This document shows, one piece after another, positions 59,735 through 64,000 of a DNA stretch of 64,000 bases. The translations under genes and the position numbers were made by a program. Location of the stretch: the NCBI GenBank assembly GCA_032358255.1, contig JAULBX010007773.1, positions 62,001 to 126,000 of the forward strand. The letters run 5' to 3'. The notes under the pieces are model-generated. The model saw nothing but the letters and a program-made list of their open reading frames with translations. It made no database searches and had not been told where the DNA came from. This DNA is from Heterotrichella gracilis. Taxonomy: Eukaryota; Sar; Xanthophyceae; Tribonematales; Xanthonemataceae. Position 1 is the first letter of the stretch, and each line of letters begins with the position of its first letter.

Positions 59735-60389
59735 GGTCCTTGCTGGGGCAGCCGATGCCTCCTGAAGCTGTTGAAACCCCCCTTGATATGTGCTTAAACA
59801 GTGCTGCTAGGTTGGCGCAAGTTCATGCTTGTCTTGTATCAGCTGGTTGTTGCATGCACTGGCGCCCTTTGCAACAAAACTTCGAGAAGTACCGCTGCTG
59901 GGAAGACTGCCCAGTTCGTTGGCACGCGTGCGCTTTGCTAACAAACCCACCGTTCCAACCAGTAAATAGTAAAGGCGCTTTTAGACAGCGTTGTAGGAGG
60001 TGTAGCAGGTGACAGACACTGCCTTCACCTCTTAAAACATCGCTCACAAAGTTCCTGGCCCGGCCTCCGCCCAACATCCCCGTTTGCAACGCTATTATAC
60101 CCGACAGCAAAATAGTTCAGATATTTTGTGGACGAGCAGGCTTGGCAATGGAGTTCAACCACTCACCACCGCGCTAGGCAGTCCCCATTTAGTGGTCTGT
60201 GTTTGCATAGGCTGCAGATACCGGTAGTCGTTAGGGTCTGCTGTTGGCTTCGTGGGTGGCCTGACGCAGTGGGTGGTGCACAACCTGCATGCATGCATGT
60301 GTGCGCAGCCTTGACTTGACCTGAACCGCACCGAAGGCTGCACCCAACTTGCTCCATAGACTCGCAATTTTGAGGCAAAATGTGATCGA
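59735..60389. promoter_or_regulatory. Divergent intergenic region, M16 protease and NYN gene
   Basis: 655 bp between start codons, or 706 bp if the NYN gene starts at 60441. Both promoters are expected here. Only a GCATGCATGCATG run at about 60287 stands out. Confidence 0.4.
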
Positions 60390-63300
60390 TTGGAAGTATT
60401 GGGTAGGCATGGTGGCGCTGCCGCGAGTGGGATCTATTGGATGACATATGAAGCCTTCTTGCGGGCCACACAGCCAGGGCAGCGTTTAAGCCTCAAGTCA
60501 AGGGCCACAACTGTGGGCTGGGCCCGGTCTGCAGTACTTGATACAGCTGGTTTGCGTCGGCCGCGTGGTCTGACACGTCTCCTAGTTGTGTGTGGGCCGA
60601 AGAAGAAGAAAAAGGGGGCTGGGGCTGGGAGCGGGAAAGGCACTCCTGAACCACCACAGGTACTTGCCCACAACTCCATTTCTGCTTGCACGTCTTTTGG
60701 GTGCATAGCTGCAAGGCATCGAAGACCACCCCGCTCCACCTTGCTGCAGGATACCCCTGCTCCAGCCCGTATCCTCCCTGGTAGTATGGGTGTCAAGCTC
60801 CAGAAGCAGATTGTCCAGGCAAGTTTGGGGCTGCGCTCTCCTAGTGGGTGTCAATTCCTTCCAGTTCCAACCATATCGATTCTGGTATTACCAGAAGACT
60901 TGCATCCATCCCGTCGTGCAATAATGTGCTTCAGGAGGTGCGGTCTAAACCCTAAACCCTAAAACAGTCATGTGCTCCAGGTTATGCGGTCGCCCTCGCC
61001 TACCATTGCTACTCCCACCTCCTATCGCAAGAGGGGGCTGCCAACAGAGGAGTTCAAAGAAGCCAAGAAGCAGACCATTCAGCAGATGGAAGCACAGCGG
61101 CTGGTCAAGGGGAGCGCAGCACTGGCCAACCTGTATGGGACAAACGTGGGTGGTTAGGGTTTAGGGTCTAGATTCTAGGGTTCGGGCAGCTCTTGTCACA
61201 GTTCTATGTTGGAGCCGACATATGCGCCGGGGGAAATAGTGCGTGAAACGGAATGCAGCATTGGGTAACTTGCTTGGGACGGAATTGAGCGACAGCCATA
61301 TTTCACTGTCTATTGAACAAATGGGTTGGGTTGAAACCTTGAAGTCTCAACTTGTATAGTTTGTATGCAATGGAACCGCTTCAACATGCTGACGAGTCGT
61401 TGTCTCCGCGCAAGGCAAGGACAACCCCCCCGTGCTGCTGGTGGACGTCATCAACCTAAACCCTAAACCCCAAACCCTTAAACCCATCTCCTTGTTTCCG
61501 CTGCAGGGCAAGGACAACCCTCCCGTGCTGCTGGTGGACGGCTACAACTTCATCAACCAGTGGCAGCCCACGCTGGGCTTGCTTGCAGATGCGAATGGGG
61601 GGATGAGCGGTGCTCGGGACAAGCTCATCAGGGAGCTCGAGGAGTATAGCCAGTTCAGGAAGTTGAAGGTGGTGGTTGCTTTTGACGCCATGGGGAGCAC
61701 AGGCACACCTACAACCAGGTGAGCGCCCATGATGCATGCTGCATGAACACGCATGGTTCTGTAGCAGGCATGGGTGGCAGAGCTAGTGGTGAGCGCCCAT
61801 GGTGTATGCATGGGAGGGCTTGCGGTGTCCTTGTGCAATGGAACTTCGATGTCTGCCTGGGCTGCACTGCCCAGGCCTCTTTTGTCTGGTATTGTATCGG
61901 TGAGCCCGTGTGGTTGGTAAATAAGTGGGTTTGTAATGCATGACTGCACTCTGCACCGAGATTGGCAATGCCAACATGCGAAAGTGGAGAATGAGTGGTT
62001 TGCACAGCCAGGCCTCTGTTGTACCCTTTCTCCATGTCGAAGTTAACCAAGGGAACCGCTCAGGTTATAGACTAAAATGGAAGTGTATACATTTATTTAT
62101 ATATATACTGACACGCATCATTTGTTCTGTTATTCTGTTCTGTTGTGTACGTTTCTTTTGTTGTATATACGTAGAGTCAATAAATCTTCAATCTGTATTC
62201 ATTCTCTGTTTTCCTGTTACAGAGAAACCACTCCCGGTGGCATCGACGTGGTGTATTGTGTGAACGAGGAGGCAGACATGTTCCTCACATCAGAAACCAA
62301 GGTGCTGCTGGACAAGGGGTGTGAAAAGGTGCGGCAGGGCCCGGTCTATAGTCATACGAGTAGAATAACGATAGTAATAAGTATAATCATAAATGGTATT
62401 TGTAGCACCCGCCGCGGCATTTATGAACAAAGGCTCTGGCTCCATGTCCATGCGTGCTCCTCTTGGGCTGCATCCACCAGCACTGGCCACTCGCAATGCA
62501 GTGTAAAGTGCGTCGCACGACCCGTTGTTTAGTGCCAGCGCTGCATGATGTTTGCCAACATGGTACTCATTGATGCATGCACGCCGACTGGGTCCCAGGG
62601 GTTCCCCGCGCTATCACCCGCCCAGGCAAAGGCTCGCTCAAGCTCCTGTTTGGGGTTTAGGGTCTTGCCTTCTGTCTTTTGTGAGGCCAAGTCGTGACTG
62701 CCTGCAAGTGTTTGTGCCCTGGAGCCATCACGTTCTGTAGGATTTAGGGCCAGGATTCTGCCTTTTGTGTGGCCAAGCTGTGCCTGCCCTTCAGCTTCAG
62801 GGTTTAGGGTTTTGTGTCTGCATGTTGTGATGCAAACTGTGGTTGTCAGGCAGGTGTATAAGGCCTTGAACAATCAGAACTTCAAGGGTTTAGGGTAAAG
62901 GGTTTTGGTTCCTGCTCCTTGTGCAGCCAAGCTGTGGTTACCTGCAGCTTCAAGGTTTAGGTTTTCCAGGGTTTATTGTGTAGGGTTTTGGCTCCTGCGA
63001 TTGTGAGGCCATGCTGTGGCTGCCTGCAGTTTAAATTTAGAGTTTCTAGGATTAAAGCTGCAGTTGCCTTTTGTGAGGCCATGCTGTGTTTGGCTGCAGG
63101 TGTATGTGGCCTCCAATGACCAGAATGTGCAGATCTCAGCAATGGCCAACAACGCTTCCCGGCTACCAATCTCCGATTTGATACGAGACATGGACAAGGT
63201 AGGGCCTGACCAGTGCAACCACGCTCTGGGTACCTGTGGGGTGAAGGGGTTAGGGTTTGGTTGAAAGCCTGCATATGCTGTGAACACAGTCGTCACTGCT

Positions 63301-63674
63301 GTGCTGGCTATGCCTGGCGATGCGATGTTTTGTGCTATGCCTTGCAATCCACGCGTTTTTGGTGCCCAGTTAGCTGAAACACACCCTCTGTGCTCTGACT
63401 GAAAGGTCAGCATGTGGGCTATTCCTTTCTTTCCTATCTACTGCACAAAACGAAGGGTGCCTAAATCGTGCACCCTTTCAGGGTACCCTAACTCCTACAT
63501 ACTGAAATAAGGATGCGTGTGCAGGCGCGAACGCAGAAGCAAGGCATTTTGGCGCAGCAGCATCGCCGCCCACAAGGGGTTCGGACATCGTTACCTGGTG
63601 GGGTTTGGGAAAAGATGAACGAGATGCGGCTCCAAGCCAGCAAAGTGCCGCAGCGGCGGCTGCCAATCAAGTAG
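60390..63674 (+). CDS. YacP-like NYN-domain (PIN-like) RNA-processing protein, organelle-targeted
   Basis: Seven exons: 60390(or 60441)-60659, 60750-60818, 60981-61145, 61507-61718, 62223-62328, 63100-63198, 63525-63674; phases agree, 356 or 339 residues. The N-terminus (SLKSRATTVGWARSAVLDTA, then KKKKKGAGAGSGKG) is basic, hydroxylated and leader-like. The NYN/YacP domain (PF05991) starts PPVLLVDGYNFINQW and continues ARDKLIRELEEYSQFRKLK, VVVAFDAMGS, GGIDVVYCVNEEADMFL and VYVASNDQNVQ, with the conserved acidic residues of the PIN-like fold present. Bacterial YacP (Rae1) is a ribosome-associated RNase; RNA cleavage here is inferred from the family. The C-terminus is basic (RRPQGVRTS...RRLPIK). 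Intron 2 begins GC (CAG then GCAAGT). Several introns carry copies of exon edges. Confidence 0.88.
60924..60993 (+). repeat. Duplicated acceptor and start of NYN exon 3 with telomere-like spacer
   Basis: ATGTGCTTCAGGAGGTGCGG and, 46 bp on, ATGTGCTCCAGGTTATGCGG (the true acceptor and exon start) flank a TCTAAACCCTAAACCCTAAA spacer. Confidence 0.8.
61408..61540 (+). repeat. Duplicated start of NYN exon 4 with telomere-like spacer
   Basis: About 33 bp of exon 4 from GGCAAGGACAACCC to GTGGACG occur at about 61413 and again at 61507. The copies are separated by CCTAAACCCTAAACCCCAAA DNA. The upstream copy lacks a CAG acceptor but has a CAAG edge. Confidence 0.85.
61719..61810 (+). repeat. Duplicated 5' end of NYN intron 4
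   Basis: GTGAGCGCCCATGATGCATG at 61719, the true donor, recurs as GTGAGCGCCCATGGTGTATG at about 61790. Confidence 0.75.
62640..63115 (+). repeat. Array of acceptor/exon-start copies before NYN exon 6
   Basis: The true intron end (TTGTGAGGCCATGCTGTG...GGCTGCAG) has about five degenerate copies upstream (for example near 62680, 62768, 62920 and 63003), each tied to a GGGTTTAGGG-like tract. Near 62852 CAGGCAGGTGTATAAGGCC resembles the true exon start GCAGGTGTATGTGGCC. Confidence 0.8.
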
Positions 63675-64000
63675 AAACGTTTCATTATGCTGTCCCTGTT
63701 TGGCGACATCTACTGTGGCGTGATCCTTCCTACTGTTTTGGCACACTGTGTTGCTGGCTCTCCAAGTCTAAAGCAAAGAACAGCAAATGTTGCCTCTTGG
63801 GGGTGTTGCCACATAAGAGGGTTGTGGCCAGGTGTTCATCATGGAGGATGCCCTGTTTACCACAAGCATTTGGTGTGCAAACCATAGAAGCCTACTCCCC
63901 CCGCTTTTTGTTCAGAAGATTTTCACTTGATTTTTGAGAAGGAACGCCCAATTCTAGCAAATCAATTTTGCAAAGTTAACTCCACATGCAGGCTGAACTG
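63675..64000. other. 3' flank of the NYN gene, nothing else seen
   Basis: Open frames here (for example 63605-63937) overlap the NYN last exon in another frame and have no domain. Confidence 0.5.

Noticed and set aside
48440-63250. Nearby chromosome end, because of many TTTAGGG tracts
   Set aside because: The tracts are short, degenerate, in both directions and inside introns of normal genes throughout the window, so they are interstitial.
1-64000. Old virus or LTR-type elements
   Set aside because: No reverse transcriptase, integrase, capsid or long terminal repeats recognised on either strand.
1-64000. tRNA or rRNA genes
   Set aside because: No cloverleaf or conserved rRNA segment was recognised by eye; a covariance-model scan would be decisive.

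Overview
The window looks like nuclear DNA of a green alga, probably a trebouxiophyte-type chlorophyte. Evidence: a light-harvesting chlorophyll-binding protein gene, a plant-type GH127/DUF1680 glycosidase, a YacP-like NYN protein and a PQQL-like M16 protease with organelle-type leaders, very intron-rich genes (about 98 introns in 11 gene models, exons of 12-1227 nt), and many plant-type telomere-like tracts (TTTAGGG and variants) inside introns. I see no rRNA, tRNA, CRISPR array or virus-like element. The species call is inference.

Layout, left to right: the tail of an unrecognised gene (+, 2-133); GH127 family glycosidase (-, 1681-6581); sucrase/ferredoxin-like thioredoxin-fold protein with a new-looking C-terminal repeat domain (+, 7179-10423); ABCG half-transporter (+, 11367-16981); ALG2 mannosyltransferase (-, 18064-20687); UvrD/SRS2-type helicase with two apparent one-base losses (+, 21274-28273); light-harvesting protein with a likely fourth membrane helix (-, 29424-32688); a gene-poor 3.5 kb; organellar nucleoside diphosphate kinase (+, 36238-38551); a small hydrophobic ORF whose 3' end is amplified in tandem (39839-40750); two small uncharacterised genes (+, 41702-43099 and 44672-45554); a 20-exon M16 zinc protease (-, 47240-59734); a YacP-like NYN-domain gene (+, 60390-63674). 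Three pairs are divergent with 586-655 bp between start codons. Exon models were built by hand from homology, GT/GC-AG sites and reading-phase continuity. Nearly all junctions keep phase; exceptions are stated.

The genes do not form one pathway. They cover cell-wall or extracellular sugar metabolism (GH127), N-glycan assembly in the ER (ALG2), transport (ABCG), DNA repair (SRS2), photosynthesis (LHC), organelle nucleotide balance (NDK), proteolysis (M16) and RNA metabolism (NYN).

The most striking pattern is in the introns. In the M16, NYN and ABCG genes, and more weakly in NDK and the 39839 ORF, DNA spanning an exon edge (exon end plus splice site) has been copied in tandem 1-5 times into the neighbouring intron, often with telomere-like TTTAGGG DNA between copies. 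One such copy in M16 exon 19 is in frame and could be retained in the protein. Four GC-AG introns occur; one lies in a copied donor region. This looks like a recurring process that builds introns from their own splice junctions.
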